A stretch of DNA of 64,000 nt, taken from NCBI RefSeq assembly GCF_021502575.1, contig NZ_JAKFGN010000002.1, forward strand, positions 1,364,001 through 1,428,000, in the 5' to 3' direction. Position numbers and translations under genes: made by a program. Below the pieces are notes generated by a model, which saw only the letters and a list, made by a program, of their open reading frames with translations, made no database searches and had not been told where the DNA came from. This document shows positions 44,716 to 54,381 of this stretch, one piece after another; the stretch's first letter is position 1; each line of letters starts with the position of its first letter. Source of the DNA: Bradyrhizobium sp. G127 (GTDB lineage Bacteria; Pseudomonadota; Alphaproteobacteria; Rhizobiales; Xanthobacteraceae).

Positions 44716-45590
44716 GCAACCCTCCCTACTGCGCCAAAAAGGCCGTGTGGACGAAAGATCATCACTGCAATCAAAAGCGCGTAGATCGCAAAAAGCTCCG
44801 CTTCCGGCAGAAATGCCTGTGTGAAGGTGTCGGTCATCCCGACGATGAGCGATGCGTAGAACGATCCTTTGAGATTGCCGAGTCCACCCACCACCACGAC
44901 CACAAAGGTGGTGACGACAATTCCGATGCCCATGTTGGAATAGATACTCATGACGGGGGCCGAGATGACTCCCGCAAAGCCGGCGAGCGCGGAGCCGAAC
45001 CCGAAGACCAACGCAAACAGAACATTAATGTTGATGCCGAGCGCCGTGACCATCTCCCGGTTATCGACTCCGGCCCGCAGCGTGGCGCCAACCAGCGTAC
45101 GGTCGATCACCAGGACGAGCGCGACGGCAACGGCAATGCCAACAGCAATAATGAATAGACGATAAAGTGGGTACTCGATGCCCAGCAAGGCAACGCGGCC
45201 CTTCAGGAAATCAGGCATGGCGATACTGTGAAATGCCGAGCCATAAATATACTCAACTGCACCCGCCGTCGCGAACAGCAGGCCGAACGTGAGCAGTGCA
45301 AGATCGAGATGCGTTGAGCGGCCGCGCTGAGCCAGCGGCTGCAGGACAAAGAACTGCAGAAGAAAGCCGGCCACAAACGGCAACAGCGGACCTATCAGCA
45401 GCGCGAGCCAGAACGAGCCCGTCTTGTTGGCGACGACCAGCCCGAAATAGGCGCCCATCGTGAAAAACGCACCATGAGCCAGATTGAGAATGTTCATCAG
45501 CCCGAAGATCAGCGTAAGACCGACCGCGAGCAGGAACACCAGCATGCTCAATTGCACGCCATTAAGAAGCTGAATCAGAAAGAGCTGCAT
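44712..45590 (-). CDS. livH: Branched-chain amino acid-type ABC transporter permease
   Basis: 292 residues with eight or more membrane segments. FLLAVGLTLIFGLMNILNLA near the N-terminus and FVVVVVGGLGNLKGSFYASL near 233-252 are LivH hallmarks. It starts 56 nt after the substrate-binding protein gene and overlaps livM, forming one operon. Confidence 0.92.
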   Translation of the reverse strand: MQLFLIQLLNGVQLSMLVFLLAVGLTLIFGLMNILNLAHGAFFTMGAYFGLVVANKTGSFWLALLIGPLLPFVAGFLLQFFVLQPLAQRGRSTHLDLALLTFGLLFATAGAVEYIYGSAFHSIAMPDFLKGRVALLGIEYPLYRLFIIAVGIAVAVALVLVIDRTLVGATLRAGVDNREMVTALGININVLFALVFGFGSALAGFAGVISAPVMSIYSNMGIGIVVTTFVVVVVGGLGNLKGSFYASLIVGMTDTFTQAFLPEAELFAIYALLIAVMIFRPHGLFGAVGRVA

Positions 45591-45646
45591 ATTTCACACA
45601 AATTCGAGAAAGCGCGCGCTTCGCTGGACGCGAAGCTCGCCCCGGA

Positions 45647-46858
45647 TCAGAATGATTTCGTGCAACCCGGCAGATCGCCGGCACCCGGAAACTGATCCAG
45701 CGATTTGCGCTGCATTTTCCCATCGGGGCCCTTGACGATTTCGATCACGTAGACCTTCTCGAGCAAGGCGCTGTTTTGCGCATTGAATTTGATCTTTCCG
45801 CGCGGGGCATCGAACGTTAGGTCCCGCATCGTGGAGATGAACTTGGTGCGATCTTCGGGCATCTGACCGCCAAGTTTCTCAAGAGTCAGCATGATCGCCT
45901 TGCCGTTGTCATAGCCAAGCTCGGCGCTGACATCCGGATCCTGCTTGTACTTCGCGTTGTAAGCCTTCACGAACTTCTGGTTCGCTTCGGTGGGAATGCC
46001 CGGATAATGCGTGGCAACATGCTGGGCATTCAAAGCCAGATCTCCCAAAGCTGGCCATAATGCTTCGTCGTAGACCCAGTGATCACCGATCAGGGGGATC
46101 TTAGATCGCAATCCGAAATCGGCGTGCTGCTTGACAACCTGGATTGCTTCCGCACCCGCGTAGAAGGCGTAGATAATCTGCGCGCCGGAGTTTCCAGCCT
46201 GAGTCAAAGCAGCGCTGTAGTCCTTGGTCTTCTGGAATGGCGTCCAGATTTCCTCGATCACTTTGCCGCCGTTGTCCTCAAAACCACGTTTGAACCCGCC
46301 GATGAATGCGCGGCCAGCCGAATAGTCAGGGCCCATGGTGACGGCGGTCTTCACGCCCTTGGAAGCCCAATACTTGCCGGAGGCGTATTCGAAGCCGTTG
46401 GCGCTAAACGACGTGCGAGCGATATAGGGGCTGCAGAATTTTCCAGTAATCTCATCGGCGAATGCGTTGACAAAAACCATCGGCATTTTGTTCTTGTCAG
46501 CAAGTTCCGAAATCGCGATGCCGACATTGGAGCCGACGACACCTGCAACCAGATCGACCTGGTCGGATTGAACGAACTTGTTGAACTTCTGCACGCCCAC
46601 GCTGGGCGTCAGTTCGTCGTCGGCGCGAATGATCTCGATGGGTCGTCCGGATGCTTTGTTGCCGTATTCCTCAAGCGCTATCTGGAAGCCCTGATCAATA
46701 TTGACTGCAAGAGGCGCATAGACCCCTTTGTAGGGCAGCATGAGGCCGATCTTGATCGGTGACTTTTCCTGTGCATGCGCCGGCATGCTGGCCGATGTCG
46801 CGAGGCCTATCGCTGCTGCAAAGCCTATGCGCGTGTATCCCTTGAAAGAAATTGTCAT
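45647..46858 (-). CDS. ABC transporter substrate-binding protein (Leu/Ile/Val-binding fold)
   Basis: 403 residues from the ATG at 46858, preceded by GGGAGAG; the longer frame to 46924 lacks support. A signal peptide ends at MPAHAQ. The periplasmic-binding fold follows (IKIGLMLPYKGVYAPLAVNI, IAISELADKNKMPMVFVNAF, GPDYSAGRAFIGGFKRGF). The subgroup with KGVYAPL is often linked to aromatic or other organic acid uptake in soil bacteria. It is the first gene of the transporter operon and probably its specificity determinant. Confidence 0.9.
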   Translation of the reverse strand: MTISFKGYTRIGFAAAIGLATSASMPAHAQEKSPIKIGLMLPYKGVYAPLAVNIDQGFQIALEEYGNKASGRPIEIIRADDELTPSVGVQKFNKFVQSDQVDLVAGVVGSNVGIAISELADKNKMPMVFVNAFADEITGKFCSPYIARTSFSANGFEYASGKYWASKGVKTAVTMGPDYSAGRAFIGGFKRGFEDNGGKVIEEIWTPFQKTKDYSAALTQAGNSGAQIIYAFYAGAEAIQVVKQHADFGLRSKIPLIGDHWVYDEALWPALGDLALNAQHVATHYPGIPTEANQKFVKAYNAKYKQDPDVSAELGYDNGKAIMLTLEKLGGQMPEDRTKFISTMRDLTFDAPRGKIKFNAQNSALLEKVYVIEIVKGPDGKMQRKSLDQFPGAGDLPGCTKSF

Positions 46859-47054
46859 CCCGCTCTCCCTAATGCCGGGCTGCTTCGCCCCTAATTCCCG
46901 CTTGAGCCACGGCCATGCGGCCACAGATGCGTGGATTTTTATGGGATAGTGTTAGATCGGGAGGCTGGTCCTGACTTGCAGGATAGCGCCAAGGCTTGCG
47001 GAAAAACGCCATTTAGTCCGGGACAAGACGGCGGCGCTCATCAGAGAGGGCGGT

Positions 47055-47924
47055 TTATGACAGGCAGCGCTGGCGGAACGAGGATGGAGTCACGCCGGTC
47101 GCCTTCTTGAAACTTGTCGAGAAATGCTGGGCGTGACTGAAGCCGGTCGCAAGGGCCACATCGACGATGCTGTCCTCCGTTTCTGACAGCCGCCGCTTCG
47201 CCTCATCGATCCGAAGCGAAAGAACGTATTTGTACGGCGTTGCGCCGACGCTTTCCTGAAACGCACGCAGGAAATGCCGCTTGCTCAGACCGGCGATCTC
47301 CGAAAGTTCCCCAAGACAGATCGGCTGGGTGAGGTTCTCCCGCACATATTCCTCAAGGCGTCGGAGACTCCGACCCGGTAAACCGCCACGCAACTCATTG
47401 GATGGCTGCTGGCTTCTTTCGCTTACCCGAGAAATGTGCGCCAGTGCCTGAATCGACCACCCCTCCGCCATGAGGTTGAAAACATTATCCGGCGAGGCTG
47501 CCTCCCGGCAAAGTTCCGCGAGGCCGCGGGTCAATCCGTCGTGCTCAAAAGCGACTGTCGGATTGGTGATCGCATGCTGGAGGCGTTCGCCTACGAAAGA
47601 CGGATTCAGGAATACGACCGTGTAGTCGAGGGTAGGCCCGACGTTCCACTCGCCTTCGATTTCGATAGCCGCGGGAAATATCGCGAGCTTCGACTTGCCC
47701 GGAAACCGGCGCTCAACCGGACGCCCATCAATTGTCGCTCTCAGGCGTTCGGCTCCCTTGCCGAACCAGAACAGCGACAGCTCCGGCTGTCGAAAATGCC
47801 AATGCATTCGCCCAACCGTTTCTCGGCGAAGAACTTCGATCCGCATGCTTGGCGTATCGGTAATGACAGACGACACAAGATCGCCTCCGACCAGCCGAAC
47901 ATAGTTCTCGCCGACGCTTCCCAT
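47055..47924 (-). CDS. AraC-family transcriptional regulator
   Basis: 289 residues from the ATG at 47924 (GAGG about 9 nt upstream); the frame continues to 48011 without a good site. A beta-barrel N-domain (about 1-150) is followed by the double helix-turn-helix: QPICLGELSEIAGLSKRHFL and DSIVDVALATGFSHAQHFST with the KKATGVTPSSFR ending. It lies just upstream of, and in line with, the transporter operon, so it probably controls it in response to the imported substrate or its CoA ester. Confidence 0.88.
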   Translation of the reverse strand: MGSVGENYVRLVGGDLVSSVITDTPSMRIEVLRRETVGRMHWHFRQPELSLFWFGKGAERLRATIDGRPVERRFPGKSKLAIFPAAIEIEGEWNVGPTLDYTVVFLNPSFVGERLQHAITNPTVAFEHDGLTRGLAELCREAASPDNVFNLMAEGWSIQALAHISRVSERSQQPSNELRGGLPGRSLRRLEEYVRENLTQPICLGELSEIAGLSKRHFLRAFQESVGATPYKYVLSLRIDEAKRRLSETEDSIVDVALATGFSHAQHFSTSFKKATGVTPSSFRQRCLS

Positions 47925-48224
47925 CCCAAACCTCGTTCCAACGCGAGTTCCAAGACAGAATGCACTAAATAAAGGGAAGAAGCGAGGCGGTTTGTTGCTG
48001 CGCCGCGGCATTCATTTGCGAAGGAGACCTGCGCGAATGCAAACTGGAGCCCGATTCGATAGCATCCACATCAGCCGCCGATATCGAGTTAATCTTGGCC
48101 GATGCTACGCTGACAGCTAAGACCGACAATGCCGTACTCGATGCTTGTGTTATCGGTACCTAGGTCGAGCGCGCAAACTCTGCAAACTCGCAAACATGTG
48201 GGCGCCTATCTAGACTTGTCGGCT
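47925..48224. other. Intergenic region upstream of the AraC regulator
   Basis: 300 nt between the acetoacetyl-CoA synthetase stop and the regulator start. No gene, hairpin or clear operator recognised. Confidence 0.3.
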
Positions 48225-50255
48225 TCACGTTTTGGAAGACTCCCTCCGCTTCGCGAACTCCGCGAACCAAGGTACACAATCCGGATTCGCCATGGCGTCG
48301 AGCTTGAACACCTGCTCGGGCGGCGTTCCCATCAGTAGTTTCTTCACCGGCAACTCCATCTTCTTACCGGAAAGCGTGCGGGGGATGGCACTCACCTGAA
48401 AGATATCGTTGGGCACATGGCGGGCTGACAGCGCCGTCTTGATGGCCTCGCGAAGGCGCTTTTCGAGTGGCGGATCAAGGTTCAGGCCCTCTCGCAACAC
48501 TAAGAAGAGTGGCATGTAGCTTTCGCGGCCCAAATATTCGAGATCGACCACGAGACTGTCGAGCACTTCGGGTTGCGCTTCAACGGCGCGGTAGAGCTCG
48601 GAGGTGCCCATGCGGATACCGTAGCGGTTGATCGTGGCGTCACTCCGGCCGTAGATGATCGCGCCGCCGCTCGGGGTGATGCGAACCCAGTCGCCGTGAC
48701 GCCAAACGCCTGGGTACATGTCGAAATAGCTGTCGTGGTAACGCTGATTCTCCGGGTCGTTCCAGAAATAGAGCGGCATCGATGGCATGGGCTTAGTGCA
48801 AACGAGTTCGCCGACTTCGTTAGTCAGTGGTTCGCCCTTTTCATTCCATGCTTCGATTGCCGCACCAAGGCAGCGGCACTGCATCTCGCCTTCCACCACC
48901 GGCAGCGTCGGCAAGCCAGCGATGAAAGCACCGGCGAAATCGGTGCCGCCCGATATCACCGACAGCCAGATGTCTTTCCCCTCAACCTTGGGCACGTGGT
49001 CGTACGCCCAGCGGTAGCACTCTGTAGCAAGCGGGGAGCCCGTGGCACCGAGGGCACGCAGGTGCGTGAGCTTCAGTATTTCCTTTGGTTTCACCTCGGC
49101 TTTGAGGCAGTTGGCGAAGAAGGCACTGCCGGCGCCGAAGAAGGTCGCCTTGGCTTCGTCGACGAAACGCCACAGCGTGGACCAGTCGGCATTTCCGCTC
49201 TTTCCCGCCGGACTGCCATCGTAGATGCAAATCGTCGTGCCGAGCAGCAGGCCTGCCACTTGCGAGTTCCACATGATCCAACCTGTAGCACTGTACCAAT
49301 GGTAGCGGTCGCCGGTCTCGACCGTGGGACCCAGGTTGTTGTGCAGGCCAAGCATCTTGATCGCCTCGAGCACTACACCGCCATGGCCATGCACGATGGG
49401 CTTCGGCAAGCCGGTCGTGCCGCTGGAATAGACGACCCACAGCGGGTGGTCGAAGGCGACCCACTTGGGCATGAGTGACGCGTCATCGGCAGTCAGGGTG
49501 TCGAAGTCGTGCGCCTGCCGGGACGCCGAGGCCAAACGGCCGTGCTTCGCGTTCACATCCAGATAGCGCCACAGCACCACATGCTGCACGCTTGGCAGTT
49601 CGGCCAATAAGCCTTCTAGCACCGGCAGCCGGTCGTGTGATGTGCCGCCGTACACATAGCCATCGCAAGCGATCACGACCTTGGGGGCGATTTGGCGGAA
49701 ACGGTCAAGCACCGCGATTGGCCCCATGTCGGGAGAACACACCGACCACACCGCGCCGAGACTCGCCACCGCGAGAAAGGCCACTGCCGTTTGCGGCGTG
49801 TTCGGCAGGAAGGCGACAACCCGGTCGCCGGCTTCGACGCCGAGCGTCTCCAGATGCGCTGCGAGCGATGCGACCTGCCGGCGCAGCTCGGGCCAGCTTA
49901 GCTCCTGCATCTCGCCGCGTTCGTGCATACGCTCATTCTGAAACACGATCGCGGGGTGACCTGCGGCATGCGCCGCGTCGGCGTGGCTAAACACCCGCTG
50001 CACGTAGTTGAGCTGCGCCCCGGGAAACCACCGAGCGCCGGGCATCTTGTCTTCCACCAAGACAGTGCTGTACGGCGTCGGCGACTGAATGTCGAAGTAG
50101 TGCCACACCGACGACCAGAAGGCATCGAGCTCGTTCACCGACCATCGCCAAAGCGCTTCATAGCCTTCGGTGGTTCTCGGATCGAAGTGCAGCCCGCGCT
50201 CTCGCTGGAGCCAACGCGTGTAGCGGGTGATCTGCGGTTCGGGCAAGGTCGTCAT
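48225..50255 (-). CDS. Acetoacetyl-CoA synthetase
   Basis: 676 residues, the length of acetoacetate-CoA ligases. The adenylation core shows VVYSSGTTGLPKPIVHGHGG (P-loop-like A3), WIMWNSQVAGLLLGTTICIY, GGTDFAGAFIAGLP and the catalytic lysine region RTLSGKKMELPVKKLLMG. The WFPGAQLNYVQRV N-terminal segment is specific to acetyl/acetoacetyl-CoA synthetases, and the overall match favours the acetoacetyl type. It activates acetoacetate with ATP and CoA. It is 345 nt after the CoA transferase on the same strand and may belong to the same catabolic unit. Confidence 0.88.
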   Translation of the reverse strand: MTTLPEPQITRYTRWLQRERGLHFDPRTTEGYEALWRWSVNELDAFWSSVWHYFDIQSPTPYSTVLVEDKMPGARWFPGAQLNYVQRVFSHADAAHAAGHPAIVFQNERMHERGEMQELSWPELRRQVASLAAHLETLGVEAGDRVVAFLPNTPQTAVAFLAVASLGAVWSVCSPDMGPIAVLDRFRQIAPKVVIACDGYVYGGTSHDRLPVLEGLLAELPSVQHVVLWRYLDVNAKHGRLASASRQAHDFDTLTADDASLMPKWVAFDHPLWVVYSSGTTGLPKPIVHGHGGVVLEAIKMLGLHNNLGPTVETGDRYHWYSATGWIMWNSQVAGLLLGTTICIYDGSPAGKSGNADWSTLWRFVDEAKATFFGAGSAFFANCLKAEVKPKEILKLTHLRALGATGSPLATECYRWAYDHVPKVEGKDIWLSVISGGTDFAGAFIAGLPTLPVVEGEMQCRCLGAAIEAWNEKGEPLTNEVGELVCTKPMPSMPLYFWNDPENQRYHDSYFDMYPGVWRHGDWVRITPSGGAIIYGRSDATINRYGIRMGTSELYRAVEAQPEVLDSLVVDLEYLGRESYMPLFLVLREGLNLDPPLEKRLREAIKTALSARHVPNDIFQVSAIPRTLSGKKMELPVKKLLMGTPPEQVFKLDAMANPDCVPWFAEFAKRRESSKT

Positions 50256-50600
50256 GTCAAGACTTCTTCAACTCTCGGTGTCGATGTCGGCGGAGTGCCA
50301 TTGGTCGCCCAGTGGCGGTTGGCCGTAACATGCCAAACCGAAAGCGACGACACCATCGGATAACCAGAGGCAACTGCTGTTCGCATGGATGATTAAGACT
50401 TACGTCAACGCGTCGGCTGCGGCTATTCGGGCTACGCGGCCATTGTGTCGAGCGGCTCGCGCTCGACACAATGGTTTATTCTGACGAAGATGAACGTTCT
50501 TCGTTCAGTCCCGGATTTCCTAGGTTAATGCCAAGCTACGCACAGGGCGATATAGCGTCCGCAAATATGGTCTGAGTGGCCACGGCATTAAGCGCACGGA
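50256..50600. other. Intergenic region with a perfect inverted repeat
   Basis: 345 nt between acetoacetyl-CoA synthetase and the CoA transferase. No gene recognised; it contains the dyad at 50440-50474. Confidence 0.4.
50440..50474 (+). repeat. 15-bp perfect inverted repeat
   Basis: Arms CCATTGTGTCGAGCG and CGCTCGACACAATGG separated by GCTCG, followed on the + strand by TTTATT. Very stable as a hairpin. Both flanking genes are on the minus strand, where no T-run follows, so it is not a textbook terminator for them. Confidence 0.6.
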
Positions 50601-51884
50601 TCATTCGCCGCCCCGCGCATGGCGCGCAGCGCGCTCGGTCATTTGCGCTCCCACCATGGCGATCATTTGCGAGACGAAATTGCCGACGAGCGCGCCGCTT
50701 TCGCGCATTCGGGCGATGTCGGCATCGCCATAGCCAAGCTCGCGGCAAATCTCCTCGTTTTGCTCGCCCTGTTCACTCGGCGCACCCGGAGTCGGCAATT
50801 CGGCGCCTGAGAACTTCCACGGGCGACCGGGCAGGCGGAATTCGCCGCCTTGCCGGTCGGGAACATTCAGCGTCGCGCCCCAGTAGTCAGCCCATTCGCT
50901 GGCTGCGAGCTCCTCGACCGTGTGGACCTCGCCGATCGCCAACTTGGCCTGGTCGAGGTGGGCGTCGAGCGTCGCCATGTCTGGGAAGGTCCAGATCCAC
51001 TTCTGGATGATCCCCTCGAACTGCGCGCGGTTGGCCAGGCGTTGGGCCGAAGTGACGAAACGAGGATCCTCCAGAAGGTCGGGTCGCCGCATCGCCGCGA
51101 TGTACCAACTGTAGGTCATCGCACTGACGGGACTGATGGCGCAGAAGAACTGCTCGCCGTTCGGGCCCGTGAAGAACGAGCCGTCGGTCGCACCCAAGAT
51201 CGCCGGGTCATCGCCCGGGTCGAGGCCGTTGAGGTCTACATGGGCGTGTTCATTGACTGCCAACATCGTCGCCGCCATGGCGACGTCGATGTGTTGGCCG
51301 ACGCCGGTGCGATCACGCTGGTGAAGCGCGGCGAGAACAGCAATCACCCCCTGCAGGCCGACATAGGCGTCGGCATGGCTCAGAGCATCCGTCTTCGGCG
51401 CGCTCAGCAAGTCGCCGAAATGGCGAAGCGTGTGGTGGGTGAATCCGGACTCGGCCTGGACGGTCGGCGCATAGGCCATTCGCCCCCGCCAGGGACCGCC
51501 TTGGCCATAACCCGAGATTGAGACATAGATCAGCCGCGGGTTACGCTTGGCAACGCTCTCATAATCAAATCCGAAGGCGGCGAGTGTGCCGGGACGGAAG
51601 TTCTCGACCAGTATGTCGGCCTCTTCCACCAGCTTCCAGGCGATCTCCTTGGCCTCGGCCTTGTTCAGATCGATCGACAGAGCGCGCTTGCCCGCGTTCT
51701 GCTGGGCGTAATAACCGGTGACGCCGTTGGGATTGATCGGCGCGGCCAAGCGCGAAACGTCCCCACGCGGCGGCTCGATCTTGGTGACGTGCGCGCCGAG
51801 GTCCTGCAGCGTACGGCCGCACAGGGGCCCGGCTAACACGCGCGCGAAATCGACGACCTTCACGCCTTCGAGAGGAGCGGTCAT
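50601..51884 (-). CDS. CoA transferase, family III (CaiB/BaiF), lacking the usual catalytic Asp
   Basis: 427 residues. LEGVKVVDFARVLAGPLCGR, DILVENFRPGTLAAFGFD and YVSISGYGQGGPW define the family. The active-site segment reads MAYAPTVQAESGF, with Ala where the enzyme at 41022-42221 has Asp (VYDPIIQA). A known subset of family III proteins shares this change and has no settled mechanism. It lies 3 nt after the enoyl-CoA hydratase stop, so the two are cotranscribed and divergent from an AraC regulator. Confidence 0.88.
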   Translation of the reverse strand: MTAPLEGVKVVDFARVLAGPLCGRTLQDLGAHVTKIEPPRGDVSRLAAPINPNGVTGYYAQQNAGKRALSIDLNKAEAKEIAWKLVEEADILVENFRPGTLAAFGFDYESVAKRNPRLIYVSISGYGQGGPWRGRMAYAPTVQAESGFTHHTLRHFGDLLSAPKTDALSHADAYVGLQGVIAVLAALHQRDRTGVGQHIDVAMAATMLAVNEHAHVDLNGLDPGDDPAILGATDGSFFTGPNGEQFFCAISPVSAMTYSWYIAAMRRPDLLEDPRFVTSAQRLANRAQFEGIIQKWIWTFPDMATLDAHLDQAKLAIGEVHTVEELAASEWADYWGATLNVPDRQGGEFRLPGRPWKFSGAELPTPGAPSEQGEQNEEICRELGYGDADIARMRESGALVGNFVSQMIAMVGAQMTERAARHARGGE

Positions 51885-51887
51885 AGT

Positions 51888-52682
51888 TTAGCGCCCCTTG
51901 AAGACGGCAAGACCGGGGCCCTGCTTCATCAGGCTTTCGAGCCCTATCTTGAGGTCCTCGGAAGTCCACAACGGCCGCTGCAGTTCCCCCATTGCCTCGT
52001 CGGCGGCCTCGACGCCCCGAGCGGCGGCAAGATTGGCGATCTGTTTGGTGCTGGTGTGCGCGAGCGTCGGACCATTGGCAAGTTCGAGCGCGATCACCAT
52101 CGCCGCCTCGCCAAGCTTCTCGTCATCGACCACGAGGTTGATAATGTTCCACTTCTCCATCGTCTCAGCATCGTAGCGCCGACCCAACATCGACATTTCC
52201 TTGGCCCTAACGATCCCTGCGCGCTGGACTTGACGCTGGATCGCACCCATCAGCGGGTTCAAACCGAGCGTGGCTTCAACCGAGCCGATCTTGGCCGAAC
52301 GCGCGGCGATGATGAAATCGCAGGCCAACGCCATTTCAAGCCCACCGCCGACGCAGACGCCCTGCACCGCAGCGACCATCGGCAGCGGGAAATTTTCCAG
52401 CTCCCGGAGGAAGGCAAGTGAGGAAGCTCCGACCCGCCCCTCCGGACCTTGCGACTGTTGGAATAAAGAAGTGTCCGCCCCAGCGGAAAAGTGCCTGAGG
52501 CCGCTCTTAAGCAAGACAGCGCGCGAACCAGCTTCTTTGGCAGCGGCAAGCCCTGCCTGGATACCACCCATTAGGTCAAAGCCAATCAGGTTGTGCGGTG
52601 CGAATTCCATCGAAAGGACAGCAACCGGCCCCTCGTAGGTAACCTTGACGCAGGATGAATCAGATTTGGGAATCGAAGACAT
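51888..52682 (-). CDS. Enoyl-CoA hydratase/isomerase family protein
   Basis: 264 residues of the crotonase fold. Oxyanion-hole segments LRHFSAGADTSLF and GVCVGGGLEMALACDFIIAA are present, followed by VEATLGLNPLMGAIQRQVQR. It probably hydrates or isomerises an enoyl-CoA in the pathway that includes the adjacent CoA transferase. It is divergent from the AraC regulator at 52734 with about 50 nt between starts. Confidence 0.9.
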   Translation of the reverse strand: MSSIPKSDSSCVKVTYEGPVAVLSMEFAPHNLIGFDLMGGIQAGLAAAKEAGSRAVLLKSGLRHFSAGADTSLFQQSQGPEGRVGASSLAFLRELENFPLPMVAAVQGVCVGGGLEMALACDFIIAARSAKIGSVEATLGLNPLMGAIQRQVQRAGIVRAKEMSMLGRRYDAETMEKWNIINLVVDDEKLGEAAMVIALELANGPTLAHTSTKQIANLAAARGVEAADEAMGELQRPLWTSEDLKIGLESLMKQGPGLAVFKGR

Positions 52683-52733
52683 GAATTGAACCCTTTGAAC
52701 TGAGGACAGGCATCCCTGCGCCCACCACGCTTG

Positions 52734-53777
52734 ATGTTACAGGTGTTATCGTGCCATCATTCGGGTGATATGGTGCCACCGCCCGCCCCGCGCGATTTCT
52801 CTGTCGGCCATGGTCTTCGAGCGCTGATTGAAGAGCTGGAAGCGTTGGGAATCGACGCCGAAAGACTGCGTCGTGCTGCAGGCCTGCGATCGCTCGGCGG
52901 CACGCTCACCCGGACGCAGCTACTGGCCGTGCTCAGGGCCGCGCGTGAACTCGGACAAGATCCGCTGCTAGCGATTAGGGCGGGTAAGCGCCAGAGGGTG
53001 CATCATTTCGGGGTCTACGGCTTCGCGCTCGCCACCAGCCCGACATTTGGCGACGCCTTTGCTTTTGGACACAAGCACGTCCAGCTCGCAGGTGCTGTGT
53101 TGCGCATTACTTTCCGCCAGGAGGGCGAGCAAGGGTTGGTGCAAAGCTGGAATCCGAATTCGCTGGGCGACCTGCTGCCCTTCGTCAGCGAGTTCTGGCG
53201 CGCCTCTATGGTCACTCTGAAAGGCGAAATTCTCGGGGATCGCTTCCCCTCCACCCTGATGCGCTTTGCCTATCCCCGGCCCGTCCACTGGCGCGCGTAT
53301 GCCGAGCTGTTCCAGTGCCCGCTCGAATTCGAGTCCGAGACAATGGAATGGCATTTCAATGCAGCCGTGTTCGCGCGGCCTTGCCCAAACGCCAGTTCGC
53401 TGACCGCCGACATCTGCCGTGACTTTTGCGAAAAGCTGATCGCAGGCGACGATGGGGAAAGCCCGCTGCTCCGCGAGCTGCGTAGCTACATCATAGGCAA
53501 CAGCGGCCGCCGCTGCACCGCTGACGAGGCCGCAGCCGCATTGGGTCTATCGCGCCGCACCTTGTTTCGGCGATTGACTGATGAGGGCATCACATTCCAG
53601 GAGCTGCTGAACCAAACCCGCGCTTCGTTAGCTTGCGAATATCTGGAGAACACGCAGCTGACGGTGTCCGAAATTGCGGAAAGGTGCGGCTTTGGGGACG
53701 AAGCCAATTTTCGAAAGGCGTTCACGAGCTGGCGCGGGGCAACGCCGAGTGCGTGGCGAAAGGTCGCTTGTGAATGA
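52734..53777 (+). CDS. AraC-family regulator (OruR/ArgR-like with Arabinose_bd-type N-domain)
   Basis: 347 residues from the ATG at 52734; an ATG at 52770 preceded by GGGTGA is an alternative start. The N-domain (about 20-220) resembles the PF12625 group (LRAARELGQDPLLAIRAGKR, FGVYGFALATSPTFGDAF). The C-terminal AraC domain is DEAAAALGLSRRTLFRRLTD and TVSEIAERCGFGDEANFRKA. It is divergent from the enoyl-CoA hydratase/CoA transferase pair, which it probably controls. Confidence 0.9.
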   Translation: MLQVLSCHHSGDMVPPPAPRDFSVGHGLRALIEELEALGIDAERLRRAAGLRSLGGTLTRTQLLAVLRAARELGQDPLLAIRAGKRQRVHHFGVYGFALATSPTFGDAFAFGHKHVQLAGAVLRITFRQEGEQGLVQSWNPNSLGDLLPFVSEFWRASMVTLKGEILGDRFPSTLMRFAYPRPVHWRAYAELFQCPLEFESETMEWHFNAAVFARPCPNASSLTADICRDFCEKLIAGDDGESPLLRELRSYIIGNSGRRCTADEAAAALGLSRRTLFRRLTDEGITFQELLNQTRASLACEYLENTQLTVSEIAERCGFGDEANFRKAFTSWRGATPSAWRKVACE

Positions 53778-54069
53778 TCTGCATCCCTCAGCAAACCGAA
53801 ACCAGCGCGAAGACACAAAGCTAACAGGTATCTTCTTCAGCCTGACCTTAGGCCCGATTGGCAACGGTGACGCTCGATCTAGGCAAATCAGAAAAAACCG
53901 CGGCAGCAGCTGCAGTAAAACAAATTGCCCTTCTACAACCTCGAAAATTCCATCAGGCATATGCGCGACCATCAAGGTGCCGGATACTTTTCAGCAGGAA
54001 GAAGCGATCTTCAAAGCATTCGAGTTAATAAGCGCCGCAGGCGTCGTTGAGGACAATCGACTCAATCGA
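53778..54069. other. Intergenic region, convergent
   Basis: Between the ends of the AraC gene and the monooxygenase gene; no gene or clear terminator seen. Confidence 0.3.
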
Positions 54070-54369
54070 CTAGCGTTTCTCGACCTTCTCCGGCGTGATG
54101 ATCTCAACTTTCACAGGGGCCGAGAAGCATTTAACAGCCACGCGTCCGAACGCACGCATATGCTCCGATCTCGCATGCACAGGCATCCGTTCCGCAGAGT
54201 CCCACTCTTCCAGGAAAACAAGCTTGTTCGGATCGCTCATACTTTCGTGGAGGTCGTATGCGATAGAGCCCTCCTCCTGTCGCGTGGCCGCGATTGCGTC
54301 ACGCGCAGCGGCAATAAGCTCCGCTCGCATTTCCGGTTTCACCGTCAGAGTTGCGATCACATAAACCAT
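54070..54369 (-). CDS. Antibiotic biosynthesis monooxygenase (YgiN/quinol monooxygenase-like)
   Basis: 99 residues, one ferredoxin-like ABM domain: VYVIATLTVKPEMRAELIAA, EEGSIAYDLHESMSDPNKLV and FLEEWDSAERMPVHARSEHM. Such small dimeric proteins act on quinols or, in some cases, have no proven activity. It is the last gene of the minus-strand catabolic operon, 12 nt after the SDR stop. Confidence 0.88.
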   Translation of the reverse strand: MVYVIATLTVKPEMRAELIAAARDAIAATRQEEGSIAYDLHESMSDPNKLVFLEEWDSAERMPVHARSEHMRAFGRVAVKCFSAPVKVEIITPEKVEKR

Positions 54370-54381
54370 CGTTCGATATCC

